Of a DNA stretch of 64,000 bases, positions 45,438 to 53,721 are shown piece by piece (position 1 is the stretch's first letter; each line of letters starts with the position of its first letter). Both the position numbers and the translations under genes were made by a program. The DNA comes from an uncultured Spirochaetia bacterium (lineage in GTDB: Bacteria > Spirochaetota > Spirochaetia > SZUA-6 > Bin103), in NCBI GenBank assembly GCA_958296075.1, contig CATQHW010000003.1, positions 124,001-188,000 on the forward strand, written 5' to 3'. The notes beneath the pieces were generated by a model. It saw only the letters and a program-made list of their open reading frames with translations, did not search any database and was not told the DNA's origin.

Positions 45438-45454
45438 TTCAGTCGATTGCCCTG
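45438..45454. repeat. IS right terminal inverted repeat
   Basis: The 17-base complement of the left end (ttcagtcgattgccctg) ends at 45454. Together with the left end (44179-44195) it defines the element edges. Target-duplication copy at 45455-45464 follows directly. Confidence 0.93.
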
Positions 45455-45616
45455 ATGGGGAAGGCGGAAGCCTCGACCGGATAACGCAGATTGGCACCGG
45501 GGCATCCGGGTGTCAACCCGCAGAGAGCCCATCCTGCCGTGGTGCGCCCCAACAGCGCTCGGCCGCTACCTGATGATGCCGAGATTGCGGCCCACCGACT
45601 GACCGGGCCGCGACTC

Positions 45617-45955
45617 TCAGTCGACGTGGAAGACCTCTTCGGCGGGGGCCCACCACTCGCCTTCGGGACGGTCCGGCAGCGGCTCCTGCATGGGGTCGGT
45701 GAGCTTCCACCACTCCTGCGTCTTGGGATCGGCAGCCATCGCCGCCATGTCGGCGGCGAAGTCAATGCCGACGTACTCGAAGCAGGCGAACAGGTAGTGC
45801 TTGCCGTCCGGCATGCGGCGCAGGAAGATCGAGTAGTTGCGCATGTTGCAGCGGCGCACCCGGTCCAACACCTCGGGCCACACCGCCTCGTGCAACCGCT
45901 TGTACTCGTCGATCCGCTCTTCCCGCAGGCCGACGATCCGTGCGTAGCGTGTCAT
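45617..45955 (-). CDS. rhaM: L-rhamnose mutarotase
   Basis: A 112-residue mutarotase of the RhaM (YiiL) family that interconverts alpha and beta L-rhamnose. Family features are the N-terminal IVGLREERIDEYKRLHEAVWPEVL and the NYSIFLRR block with the catalytic-type histidine and tryptophan nearby (EWWKLTDPMQ). Its ATG overlaps the stop of the preceding MetE-like remnant. A rhamnose or other deoxysugar pathway is implied, yet no rhamnose kinase or isomerase is in the window. The family includes fucose-type relatives. Confidence 0.85.
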   Translation of the reverse strand: MTRYARIVGLREERIDEYKRLHEAVWPEVLDRVRRCNMRNYSIFLRRMPDGKHYLFACFEYVGIDFAADMAAMAADPKTQEWWKLTDPMQEPLPDRPEGEWWAPAEEVFHVD

Positions 45956-46185
45956 GTGTCTCCTCCTCCGCGCTGCCGCGCCAGTCGCGCCCCGGCGGTC
46001 AACGCCCGCAGCTTGGCGCGGGCGACGTGACGGGGGCAGTGATTGAAGCCGCAGTCCGGCGCCTCGGCGATGTCGGCCTCACCCAGGTCGCCGGCCGACT
46101 CGGCGCGCTCCTCCAGCGCGATCAGCCAGCCCGGCAGGGCGTAACTGCCGATCAGCTCGGTCGGGTAGCGCCGGCGGCCGGTCAC
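45952..46185 (-). pseudogene. MetE-like (B12-independent methionine synthase family) gene, centre deleted
   Basis: A 77-codon frame whose first 30 residues (YPTELIGSYALPGWLIALE, then LGEADIAEA) match the N-terminal part of the cobalamin-independent methionine synthase C-terminal-domain family. The rest (PDCGFNHCPRHVARAKLRAL) matches the family's C-terminus with its zinc-type cysteine. The roughly 250 residues normally between are gone, joined in frame near 46070. It has overlaps with both neighbours, showing it once sat in this operon. No enzyme activity is expected. Confidence 0.8.
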
Positions 46186-46970
46186 GGCGCCGCCGCGGCG
46201 GCGGCCCGGATGGCGTCGACGTTGCGCTGCGCCTGGGCGGCGAGCATCGCGTTGAGCTCGCCGCAGACGATCAGCTTGGCGCCCATTTCGATCCAGCGCG
46301 CCGCGGATTCGCCATCGGGAACCACCGTGCCGCACGGTTTGCCGATGCGCGCGCAGCCGTCGATCGCCCGGCGGATCGCCGCCTCGTGCGGTCCCCCCGG
46401 CCGGTAGAAGTCGGCCAAGTCGATGCCGTGCGACATCATCAGGTCGTAGGGCCCGACCAGACAGGCGGTGACCCACGGCCGGTCGAACACCGACGGATCG
46501 TCCACCGCTCGCGGCGTCTCGATCATGGGGATGATGGCGAACTGCGCTTCCATTTCCGCCCAGGTCTCCCGGCGAACGTCGCTCACGTGGCGGTTGCCCG
46601 GGCCGCCGGGACCGCGCTCGCCGGCCGGCGGCAGGAAGGCGGCGCGGCGCGCGGCGTCGATCTGCTCGGCGGTGTCGACCATGGGCAGGATGGCGCCGAG
46701 CGAGCCGAGGTCGAGCGCGCGGCGCACGTGCCGGTAGGTGCAGAAGGTGCGCACGATCACGGGAAACCGCGCCAGGCGGCCCACGCGGCAGATGGACGCG
46801 ATGCGATCCGGCGGAAAGTCGCCGTGCTCGGCGTCGAGCATCAGGAAGTCGTAGCCGGCGTGCTGCAGCAGCTCGACGTGGGACTCATGGACGGTATCGG
46901 TGGCGAGCGCCCCGATCGGCACCTCGCCCTCCTGGAGCTTGCGCACGACGACATTCTCGGTCACAGGCAT
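46182..46970 (-). CDS. HpcH/HpaI family aldolase
   Basis: A 262-residue class II aldolase of the HpcH/HpaI (2-keto-3-deoxy sugar acid aldolase) family. Blocks such as LQEGEVPIGALATDTVHES, FLMLDAEHGDFPPDRI, ILPMVDTAEQID, FAIIPMIETP and GPYDLMMSHG are typical; the Glu and Asp metal ligands lie in IPMIET and the GPYDL blocks. ATG 46970 is preferred over the GTG at 46988. With the mutarotase it may serve sugar catabolism. The substrate is not fixed. Confidence 0.88.
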   Translation of the reverse strand: MPVTENVVVRKLQEGEVPIGALATDTVHESHVELLQHAGYDFLMLDAEHGDFPPDRIASICRVGRLARFPVIVRTFCTYRHVRRALDLGSLGAILPMVDTAEQIDAARRAAFLPPAGERGPGGPGNRHVSDVRRETWAEMEAQFAIIPMIETPRAVDDPSVFDRPWVTACLVGPYDLMMSHGIDLADFYRPGGPHEAAIRRAIDGCARIGKPCGTVVPDGESAARWIEMGAKLIVCGELNAMLAAQAQRNVDAIRAAAAAAP

Positions 46971-47007
46971 GCACAGACCATACCGCACGTCGCGCCGGCC
47001 GGCACCG

Positions 47008-47784
47008 TCAGACGATGCCGGTAAGTTCCAGCAACCCGGAGACCCGCACCGCCATCACCAGCACGGCGACGATCAGGAACACCCGTATCCATTTCTCACC
47101 CCCGGTCACCGAGAAGCGCGCTCCCAGCCAGGCGCCGGCGGCGTTGCCGGCCGCCAGGGTCAGACCCGGCCCCCACTCCACCTTGCCGTTCAGCAGGAAC
47201 ACCGCCACCGCCGCCACCGTGTAGACCAGGATCACCGCCACCTTGACGGCGTTGATGCGGACCAGGTCGTAGCCGGTCAGGAAGATCAGGGAGCTCATGA
47301 TCAGGAACCCGACGCCCGCCTGGATGAAGCCGCCGTACACGCCGATGGCGAAGAAGATCGCCATCAGCAGGATGCGGCGCGAACCGGCCGGCGGCTGCGC
47401 CGGCGCGGTCCGGTCGCCGGCAGGCTTCGGCTTGACGAAGATCGACACCAGCACCAGCACCATGACGCCCGCCAGCACCGCGTTGAACACCGCGTCCGGG
47501 ACGTCCACCGCGATGCGCGAGCCGACCAAGGCGCCGGCCAGGGCCGGCAGGCCGAGCTGCGCGCCGAGCGCCGGCTCGAAGTGGCCTTTGCCGCGGAAGC
47601 CGGCAACGGCGGTGATGTTCTGCAGGATGATCGCCACCCGCACCGTGCCGTTGGCGACGCTGGACTGCAGGCCCAGAAAGATCAGCACCGGCATGGTGAG
47701 CGCGCTGCCGCCTCCGGCTACCGTGTTGAGAAAGCCGCCGGCGACACCGACGGCCAGCACCAGCGCAAGGGCGGGAAGCTCCAC
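47008..47784 (-). CDS. TauE/SafE sulfite exporter family protein
   Basis: A 258-residue polytopic membrane protein with about eight helices and the family blocks GFLNTVAGGGSALTMPVLIFLGL and YGGFIQAGVGFLIMSSLIFLTGYDLVR. Members export sulfite or organosulfonates. It is one of two TauE/SafE genes in this stretch (see 48887). The Gfo/Idh gene lies between them. Substrate is uncertain. Confidence 0.88.
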   Translation of the reverse strand: MELPALALVLAVGVAGGFLNTVAGGGSALTMPVLIFLGLQSSVANGTVRVAIILQNITAVAGFRGKGHFEPALGAQLGLPALAGALVGSRIAVDVPDAVFNAVLAGVMVLVLVSIFVKPKPAGDRTAPAQPPAGSRRILLMAIFFAIGVYGGFIQAGVGFLIMSSLIFLTGYDLVRINAVKVAVILVYTVAAVAVFLLNGKVEWGPGLTLAAGNAAGAWLGARFSVTGGEKWIRVFLIVAVLVMAVRVSGLLELTGIV

Positions 47785-47811
47785 GGAACCCGACGGAGAC
47801 CGGCCGAGGTC

Positions 47812-48846
47812 CTAGGCCGGCTCGACGGGGACCACGCAGCCGGCGGCCAGGCTGCGGCCGACCGCGTCGGTGAACTCCATGTACTGCAGGCCGACGGTGA
47901 ACGGCGTCAGCACGATTTCCTCCTCGCCGCGAATGGCGCCGACGAACTCATCCTCCACCCGCCACGACCGAGCCTCGTCCGGGCGCACCGCCACCTCGGC
48001 CAGCGCGCCGTCGCCGCGCCGCCCGGCCCATACCGTGTCGTCGCCGCCGTCGTAGCGGATCGTCCCGTCCGCGCCGCACAGGTAGACCTCCGAACCGCCG
48101 CACAGTCCCGTTACCGCCGAGACCTGCAGGTGGAGCTGCGCGCCGCAGTGCAGTTCGGCGGTGACGTCGACGTGCTCCGGGACCAGCGCGTCGCGCAGCG
48201 CCCCGGACGCGTCGCGCCGGCGCGGCACGAACGTCCTGCCCATCGCCGATACGCGGCGCGCCGTGCCCACCCAGCGCATCATCGCCTCGTACCAGATGCC
48301 CATGCTCATGATGTTGCGCCCGGACAGCGCGGCGTCCTGCCGCCAGTGCAGGGGCGCGTCGCGGTCCAGGAAACCGGTGGAGACGCGCGCCTCGACCACC
48401 AGGAGATCGCCCGCGACGCCCTCCGCGAGGAGCCGCTGAATGGTGCGGTCGACCCGCAGCGTCATCGGCGACGGGACGATCTGCGCCACCAGCTCCGGAT
48501 GGGCGCGCGATGCCGCCAGCATCCGCCGCGCCTCGGCGGCGTCGCGCGCCATGCGCGCCTCGCACAGCACGTGCTTGCCGGCCTGCAGCGCAGCGACCGT
48601 CACCGGTTCATGCAGATAGGGCCACGTGCCGATCACCACGGCGTCGACGTCCGACTCGACCACCGCCCGCCAGGTCGGCAGCACCTCCGGGATGCCGAAC
48701 TCCGCCGCCACGCGCGCGCCGGAGGCGTGCGATCGGTTGCAGACGCTCACCACCTCCACGCCGTCGATCGCCTGCAGGCGCGGGATGTGCATCTCGCGCG
48801 TGTTGGCGCCGGCGCCCACGACGCCCACCCTGATCCGCGTGCTCAT
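47812..48846 (-). CDS. Gfo/Idh/MocA family oxidoreductase
   Basis: A 344-residue dehydrogenase with Rossmann motif VGVVGAGANTREMHIP and the cofactor-side motif HVLCEARMARDAAEARRM, where the usual EKP is CEAR, so the conserved lysine is replaced. The C-terminal half includes ALSGRNIMSMGIWYEAMMRWVG. It lies between the two TauE/SafE genes on the same strand. Loss of the EKP lysine suggests a non-standard catalyst or a different role. Confidence 0.85.
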   Translation of the reverse strand: MSTRIRVGVVGAGANTREMHIPRLQAIDGVEVVSVCNRSHASGARVAAEFGIPEVLPTWRAVVESDVDAVVIGTWPYLHEPVTVAALQAGKHVLCEARMARDAAEARRMLAASRAHPELVAQIVPSPMTLRVDRTIQRLLAEGVAGDLLVVEARVSTGFLDRDAPLHWRQDAALSGRNIMSMGIWYEAMMRWVGTARRVSAMGRTFVPRRRDASGALRDALVPEHVDVTAELHCGAQLHLQVSAVTGLCGGSEVYLCGADGTIRYDGGDDTVWAGRRGDGALAEVAVRPDEARSWRVEDEFVGAIRGEEEIVLTPFTVGLQYMEFTDAVGRSLAAGCVVPVEPA

Positions 48847-48886
48847 GTGACCTCCCCCGTCATCGTGTCGTCCGGTCCAGAATAAC

Positions 48887-49807
48887 CTACCCGGCGAGCA
48901 GTTGCCGGCCCAGGTCCCAGACGATCGCGGCGATGCCCAGGAGCGTGACGCCGGCGAACAGGCGGCGGATGCGCGGCCCCCGGAACCGCTTGGCCGTTCG
49001 CACGCCGACCTGCACGCCGAGCACCGAGCCGGCGGTGAGGAACAGGACCAGCAGCAGCTCCACGTGCCCCTGACCGGCGTGGCGGAGCGCCCCGTAGCCG
49101 GAGGCGAGCAGTACCTGCACGGCGCTGGTGCCGATCGCGACGTGGGTCGGCACGCCCAGGACGTAGATCAGAAGCGGGAAGCTGATGAACCCGCCGCCTA
49201 CGCCCATCAAGCCGGTGAGCACGCCGACGCACAAACCCATGGCCAGCGGCACCCATGCGGAGACGCCGGCCCGGCCGGAAAGCGGCAGCGGGATGACCGG
49301 CCGCAGCCGGACGGCGCGCAGCGCCCGCCCCACGCGCGTGTCTACGCCGTCGCCGTCGCCGCCGCCGGACCGGGTCTCGCGCCAGATCAGCGCGGCGACC
49401 GCCGCCAGCAACGTCGCGAACAGGCCGCCGAGCACCAGGTCGAGCAGCGTGACGCCGCTGCCGGACACGCTCACCTTGCCGATCGAGGCGAGCGCGTTCT
49501 GGACGCGCACGCCCAGCTCGGCTCCCGCCACCCCCCCTGCGCCGAGCACCAGCCCCAGCCGCAACTCCACGTTGCCGGCCCGTCCGTGCCGGTACGCGGA
49601 GACCGCGCCGGTCAGGAATATCTGCACCAGATCGGTCCCCACCGCGACCGGGTAGGGGACCCCGAACAGCGCCTTGAGCGCCGGCGTGAGCAGGAACCCG
49701 CCGCCTACCCCGAACAGCCCGGTCAGCACGCCGACCGCGAAGCCGAGCAGCACCACGCCCGGCAGCCACGCGTCGACCTGGGCCAGGGGCAGGAACAGCG
49801 TCAGCAT
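48887..49807 (-). CDS. TauE/SafE sulfite exporter family protein
   Basis: A 306-residue polytopic membrane protein with two related halves. Each has the family block GVLTGLFGVGGGFLLTPALKAL in the first half and GVLTGLMGVGGGFISFPLLIY in the second. Both halves are followed by runs of helices. It likely exports sulfite or related anions. It is next to CcdA and TlpA genes, so thiol/sulfur redox chemistry is a plausible theme. Confidence 0.9.
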   Translation of the reverse strand: MLTLFLPLAQVDAWLPGVVLLGFAVGVLTGLFGVGGGFLLTPALKALFGVPYPVAVGTDLVQIFLTGAVSAYRHGRAGNVELRLGLVLGAGGVAGAELGVRVQNALASIGKVSVSGSGVTLLDLVLGGLFATLLAAVAALIWRETRSGGGDGDGVDTRVGRALRAVRLRPVIPLPLSGRAGVSAWVPLAMGLCVGVLTGLMGVGGGFISFPLLIYVLGVPTHVAIGTSAVQVLLASGYGALRHAGQGHVELLLVLFLTAGSVLGVQVGVRTAKRFRGPRIRRLFAGVTLLGIAAIVWDLGRQLLAG

Positions 49808-49855
49808 CGCCCGCGCACCTTACTCCGGCGCCGCGCGAGCGGCGGCCCGGCCGCC

Positions 49856-50710
49856 TCAGAAGGCGACCGGAGTCACCGCAACCCAGTAGTAGACCAGATA
49901 GGCGCCGGCGCCGAGCAGGAACAGCACGCCGACGTGGTTGGCGATCGGCAGCAGCGCCCGCAGCCTCTGCGCCAGCGTGTCTCGCACCAGCGCAGCGCCC
50001 AGGGTGACCGCCGTGATCACCGCCCCCATACCGAGCGCGTAGCTGACGAACTGAGCCAGGATGATCAGCGGCCCGCCGGCGGTCAGCGCCGTCGATACCA
50101 CCAGCAGGAAGATCGGCAGAGCGCAGCTCAACGACGCGATGGAGTAGCTCATGCCGAACAACAGCGCGTTTCCGGTGTTGCGCCGGGGCGTGACGTGCAC
50201 GCGGCTGGCCGCGGCGATGCCGATCGTGCGGCCGGTGATCAGCAGCCACAGGGCCAGCGCCGCCATGCCGGCCCCCACCGCCGTGGCCGCGTACGGCAGG
50301 ACCGGCCCCAGCGCCTGCCCGGCCAGCGCCACCGCCGCGCCCACCGGCGCCGCCACCGCGACGAACCCCGCCGTGACCGCCGCGCCGATGCGGACCGCCG
50401 CCAGCGCTCGCCGCAGCCGCGACGCGGCCCGGTAGCCGGACTCCTGCGTGCCGAGCTGCAACGACAGATAGGTCGGCAGCATGATGAATCCGCACGGGTT
50501 GACGCTGGCGACCATGCCGGCTCCGAACGCGGCGCCGAGCCGCACCGAGCGGGCCAGATCGGTGGCCGCGTTCTCCGCGCTCGCCTGCAGGCGCGTGAGG
50601 AGGTAGACCGCGGCGACCACCGCGGCGGCCGGCACCGCGTAATACCAGAGCAGGCGCCGCCAACCGCCGATCGCCGGGCGGGACGGGTCCGCGATCCCTG
50701 CGGCCGCCAC
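49856..50710 (-). CDS. CcdA-like cytochrome c biogenesis membrane protein
   Basis: A 284-residue polytopic protein with the CcdA/DsbD transmembrane cysteine motifs VNPCGFIMLPTY (about residue 73) and SLSCALPIFLLV (about 190). Such proteins move reducing power across the membrane for thioredoxin-like partners. An extra N-terminal helix (about 25-42) is present. It begins five bases downstream of the TlpA-like gene, so the two are translationally coupled and probably work together. Confidence 0.88.
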   Translation of the reverse strand: MAAAGIADPSRPAIGGWRRLLWYYAVPAAAVVAAVYLLTRLQASAENAATDLARSVRLGAAFGAGMVASVNPCGFIMLPTYLSLQLGTQESGYRAASRLRRALAAVRIGAAVTAGFVAVAAPVGAAVALAGQALGPVLPYAATAVGAGMAALALWLLITGRTIGIAAASRVHVTPRRNTGNALLFGMSYSIASLSCALPIFLLVVSTALTAGGPLIILAQFVSYALGMGAVITAVTLGAALVRDTLAQRLRALLPIANHVGVLFLLGAGAYLVYYWVAVTPVAF

Positions 50711-50714
50711 CCGC

Positions 50715-51290
50715 TTACGGCTCGGCGTCGATCAGGGCGCCGCCCAACTCTTCCAGCTTTTCCTTCGTCAGCAAGCCGGTCCAGGTATGCGCGATCCGCC
50801 CCGCGGAGTTGATGAAGTAGGTGGCTGGAAGACCCAGCAGCTCGTATGCCTCCTGGACGTGCCCGTCGGCGGTGGTCACCGCCGGGTAGGTGATCTCCAG
50901 CGTGTGCAGCACCGACAGCGCGTGCTCCGGCAGGCCGAGGTTGGTCAGCGCGCCGATGTCGACGCCCAGCATCAGCACCTCCCGGCGATGCTTTCTGTAG
51001 TACGCCTGGAACTCCGGCATCTCGACTTGGCACGGCGGGCATTGCGCCGCCCAGAAGTTGAGGATGATCGGCTTGCCGAGCGCGACCACATCGCTGAGGC
51101 GCAGCTCCCTGCCGCCGAGCTCCTTCTCGCCCTGATATGCCTCGAACGCGAAGTCGGCGGCCACCGGCAGATCCTCCCGCACCGGGCTTCCCCCGTCTCC
51201 GCTCCCGCTCCGGCCGCCGCAGCCGGCCAGCGCCAGGCCCGCCGCCGCGGCGGCCAGCAGAACGCGCGTACCCGGTCGTGACCGCTCCAT
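50715..51290 (-). CDS. TlpA-like thiol-disulfide reductase lipoprotein
   Basis: A 191-residue thioredoxin-fold protein with a lipoprotein signal (LALAGC lipobox near residue 23) and the redox pair C-P-P-C in NFWAAQCPPCQVEMPEF. The cis-proline region follows (LGLPATYFINSAG). It is exported and membrane-tethered. With CcdA it forms a reduction relay for periplasmic thiols. It is the first gene of this operon, ahead of CcdA and TauE/SafE. Confidence 0.9.
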   Translation of the reverse strand: MERSRPGTRVLLAAAAAGLALAGCGGRSGSGDGGSPVREDLPVAADFAFEAYQGEKELGGRELRLSDVVALGKPIILNFWAAQCPPCQVEMPEFQAYYRKHRREVLMLGVDIGALTNLGLPEHALSVLHTLEITYPAVTTADGHVQEAYELLGLPATYFINSAGRIAHTWTGLLTKEKLEELGGALIDAEP

Positions 51291-51301
51291 CGCTTCCTCC
51301 T

Positions 51302-52714
51302 TCAGTCGACGCCGGCAGCCGGCCGCCCCTTACCGCCGGAGCCGTCCCCCCACGGCGCCGGCAGGCCGAGCGCCAGCAGCCGGGCCTCCGCTTCGGCGCG
51401 CTCGCGATTGCGGGCCAGGCGACCGGGCTCCGCCGTGCGCTGCGCCAACCATCCGGCCGCGCGCGCGATCGACATCCCCGCCTCCGCGTCGCCGGCGGCC
51501 AGCGCGGCGACCAGCTCGGTCTCGATGCGGCTCAGGCTGGTCGCGCGCAGCCGGTAGTCGCAGAACGCTTCCCAGGCGAGCGGGCACCAGCGGGCGACCA
51601 CCTCCGTGCCGATCACCCGCGCATAGCGGCGGATCTCCAACTGCGCGTGATCGTCCATGCGCAACGCCAGGAAATGGAGCAGGTTGTGCAGGTCGATCTT
51701 CCAGTACGCCTCCGTGTAGGTCGACAGCGGCAGGTCCTTGCGCGCCTGTTCGCGCGCGACGCCGGCGTCGAGCCGCTCCTGGTAGACCTGCCGCGCCTGC
51801 CGCTGCAGGTCCGCCTCCGCCGCGCTCAGCCGCTCGCCGACCGAGCGGTCGACCAGCCCGCCCGATCCCTGCCGGTTGCCGGCCGCCTGCGTGCGCCATT
51901 CGGCGGGTGGCGTGGCCTGCGCGGCGTCGATGGCGATCGAGTAGCGGGTGGAGACCTCGTTGACGGACGCGGTGCGATGGCGGATCCACTGCCGCCAGGC
52001 GTCCATCGGCGCCCGCACGTGCAGCTTCAGCTCGCACATCTCGAACGGCGTGGTGTGGCGGTGGCGCATCAGGTAGCGGATCAGCCCGCGGTCATCGCTC
52101 ACCCGGCGGGTGCCCTCGCCGTAGGAGACGCGCGCCGCCTGCACGATCGCGGCGTCGTTGCCCAGGTAATCGACGACGCGCACGAATCCGTCGTCCAGCA
52201 CGTCCAGCCGGCGGCCCAGGATCTCGTCCAGGGCGGCGGCGTGCGGCCGCCGCAGCGCGTGCCCGGCGATCGACTCGCGGCCGGCGGGGGGTCCGCCGCG
52301 GCCGGCTTCCAGGAAGCGGACCGCGCGCTCGACCACTCGGCCGGCTTCCGGGAAGGTGAACAGCTCGCACACTTCCGGAAACGGCAGCCAGCGGTAGTCG
52401 GCCAGCTCCTCGGCCTGCAGGCGGACCTCGCCCGCGCCCGCGGCGGCCAGGAAGTAGATCACCAGCTTGTCGTCCCCGGACGGCAGGCGGTAGCGCACCT
52501 CCTCGCGAAAGCCCGGGAGGAAACTCACGCCGCGCAGGCCAACCTCCTCGGCTATCTCGCGCCGGGCGGCCTGCGGCACGGTCTCGCCCGCTTCGAGCCG
52601 GCCCTTGACCAGTCCCCAGTAGCCCCGGTGCAACCGTGACTCCACCGCCAGGAAGTGCAACGCGCCGTCGATCCACCGGAAGAGCGCTGCGCCGCTCGCG
52701 GTCACCTGAGCCAT
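51302..52714 (-). CDS. Nudix hydrolase - ThyX (flavin-dependent thymidylate synthase) fusion
   Basis: A 470-residue protein. Residues 1-140 are a Nudix domain with the Nudix box at 38-60 (GRLEAGETV...REIAEEVGL). Residues about 151-430 are ThyX, with the RHRTASVNEVSTRY signature at 245-258 and the substrate loop further on. ThyX makes dTMP from dUMP with FAD, NADPH and methylene-THF. A Nudix partner could supply or clean up nucleotide pools. The joined ORF has no break or internal stop. The fusion is unusual. ATG 52714 matches the Nudix start. Confidence 0.9.
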   Translation of the reverse strand: MAQVTASGAALFRWIDGALHFLAVESRLHRGYWGLVKGRLEAGETVPQAARREIAEEVGLRGVSFLPGFREEVRYRLPSGDDKLVIYFLAAAGAGEVRLQAEELADYRWLPFPEVCELFTFPEAGRVVERAVRFLEAGRGGPPAGRESIAGHALRRPHAAALDEILGRRLDVLDDGFVRVVDYLGNDAAIVQAARVSYGEGTRRVSDDRGLIRYLMRHRHTTPFEMCELKLHVRAPMDAWRQWIRHRTASVNEVSTRYSIAIDAAQATPPAEWRTQAAGNRQGSGGLVDRSVGERLSAAEADLQRQARQVYQERLDAGVAREQARKDLPLSTYTEAYWKIDLHNLLHFLALRMDDHAQLEIRRYARVIGTEVVARWCPLAWEAFCDYRLRATSLSRIETELVAALAAGDAEAGMSIARAAGWLAQRTAEPGRLARNRERAEAEARLLALGLPAPWGDGSGGKGRPAAGVD

Positions 52715-52743
52715 CGCCGACGGCGATTCTACCCCACCGAGTG

Positions 52744-53719
52744 CTACTCCACGGACAGGACGACCTTGCCCACGTTCCGAAAGCGCTCGACCAGCGCGTG
52801 CGCGTCGCCGGCCCGCCGGATCGGCATGGTGCGGTCGATGACCGGCCGCAGCCGACCGCCGGCGAACAGCGGCAGGAAGCGCCGCGCGAATCCCGCGGTG
52901 ATCGCCGCCTTCTCTTCGCCGGAGCGGCTGCGCAGCACCGAGCCGATCAGCCGCAGCCTCCTGCGCATCAGCGCGGCCAGATCGACCGTCCCGGCCGAGC
53001 CGCCCAGCGTCGCGAGCAGGACCAGCCGGCCGCGGGCGGCGAGCGCCCGCAGGTTGCGCTCCAGGTAGGCGGCTCCGACGATAGTCGAGGACCACGTCCA
53101 CGCCGCCCCACGCCGCCTCGATCGCCGCGGCGAAATCCTGCCGCGTGTGGTCGATGGCGAGCTCGGCGCCCAGCCGCCGGCACGCCGCCAGCTTGCGGTC
53201 GTCGCGCGCCGTGACCGCCACCCGCGCGCCCGCGCACCGCGCAAGCTGGATGGCCGCCGTGCCGACGCCGCTGGCGCCGCCATGGATCAGCACCGATTCG
53301 CCGGCCCGCAGTTCCGCTTCCTGGAACAGGTTCACGAACGCCGTGAGAAACGCCTCCGGCACCGCCGCCGCCTCCGTCAGGGACAGCCGATCCGGCACGC
53401 GCATCAGGCTGCCGGCCGGGACCAGGCAGCGCTCCGCGTAGCCGCCGCCGGCCACGATCGCGCAGACGCGGTCGCCGGCCGACCATCCCGCCGCGCCGGC
53501 GCCGAGCCGCGCGATCCGCCCGGCCAGCTCCAGGCCAAGGGTGGCGGGCGCTCCAGGCGGAGGAGGATAGCGACCGGCGCGCTGCAGCAGGTCGGCGCGG
53601 TTCACCGCGGTGGCGGCGACCTCGACCAGAACGTGATCGGCCGGCGGCGGCGCCGGCTCGGCCACCTCCTGCCAGCGCAGGGAGCGGGCCGGGTCGTCGC
53701 CGACGACGATCGCCAGCAC
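52744..53719 (-). pseudogene. Quinone oxidoreductase (MDR), single-base frameshift
   Basis: A zinc-free medium-chain quinone oxidoreductase of about 325 codons. The N-terminal part (NRADLLQRAGRYPPPPG; GGASGVGTAAIQLARCAGARV) and the C-terminal part (VGAAYLERNLRALAARGRLV; GKVVLSVE) read in two frames. An extra base near 53083 causes the shift in VDVVLD/IVGAAY. It could be a sequencing error or a true inactivation. The GTG start 53719 fits. Confidence 0.85.
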
Positions 53720-53721
53720 CG

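Larger units (their letters stand above)
44179..45454 (-). mobile_element. ISAs1-family insertion sequence
   Basis: A complete 1276-base element. Terminal inverted repeats are exact for 17 bases: cagggcaatcgactgaa at 44179-44195, and its complement at 45438-45454. Exact 10-base direct repeats flank it. It encodes a single DDE transposase of the ISAs1 type. The element lies just upstream of the broken LplB gene. Intact ends and frame suggest recent activity. The name of the exact element cannot be given without a database. Confidence 0.93.
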
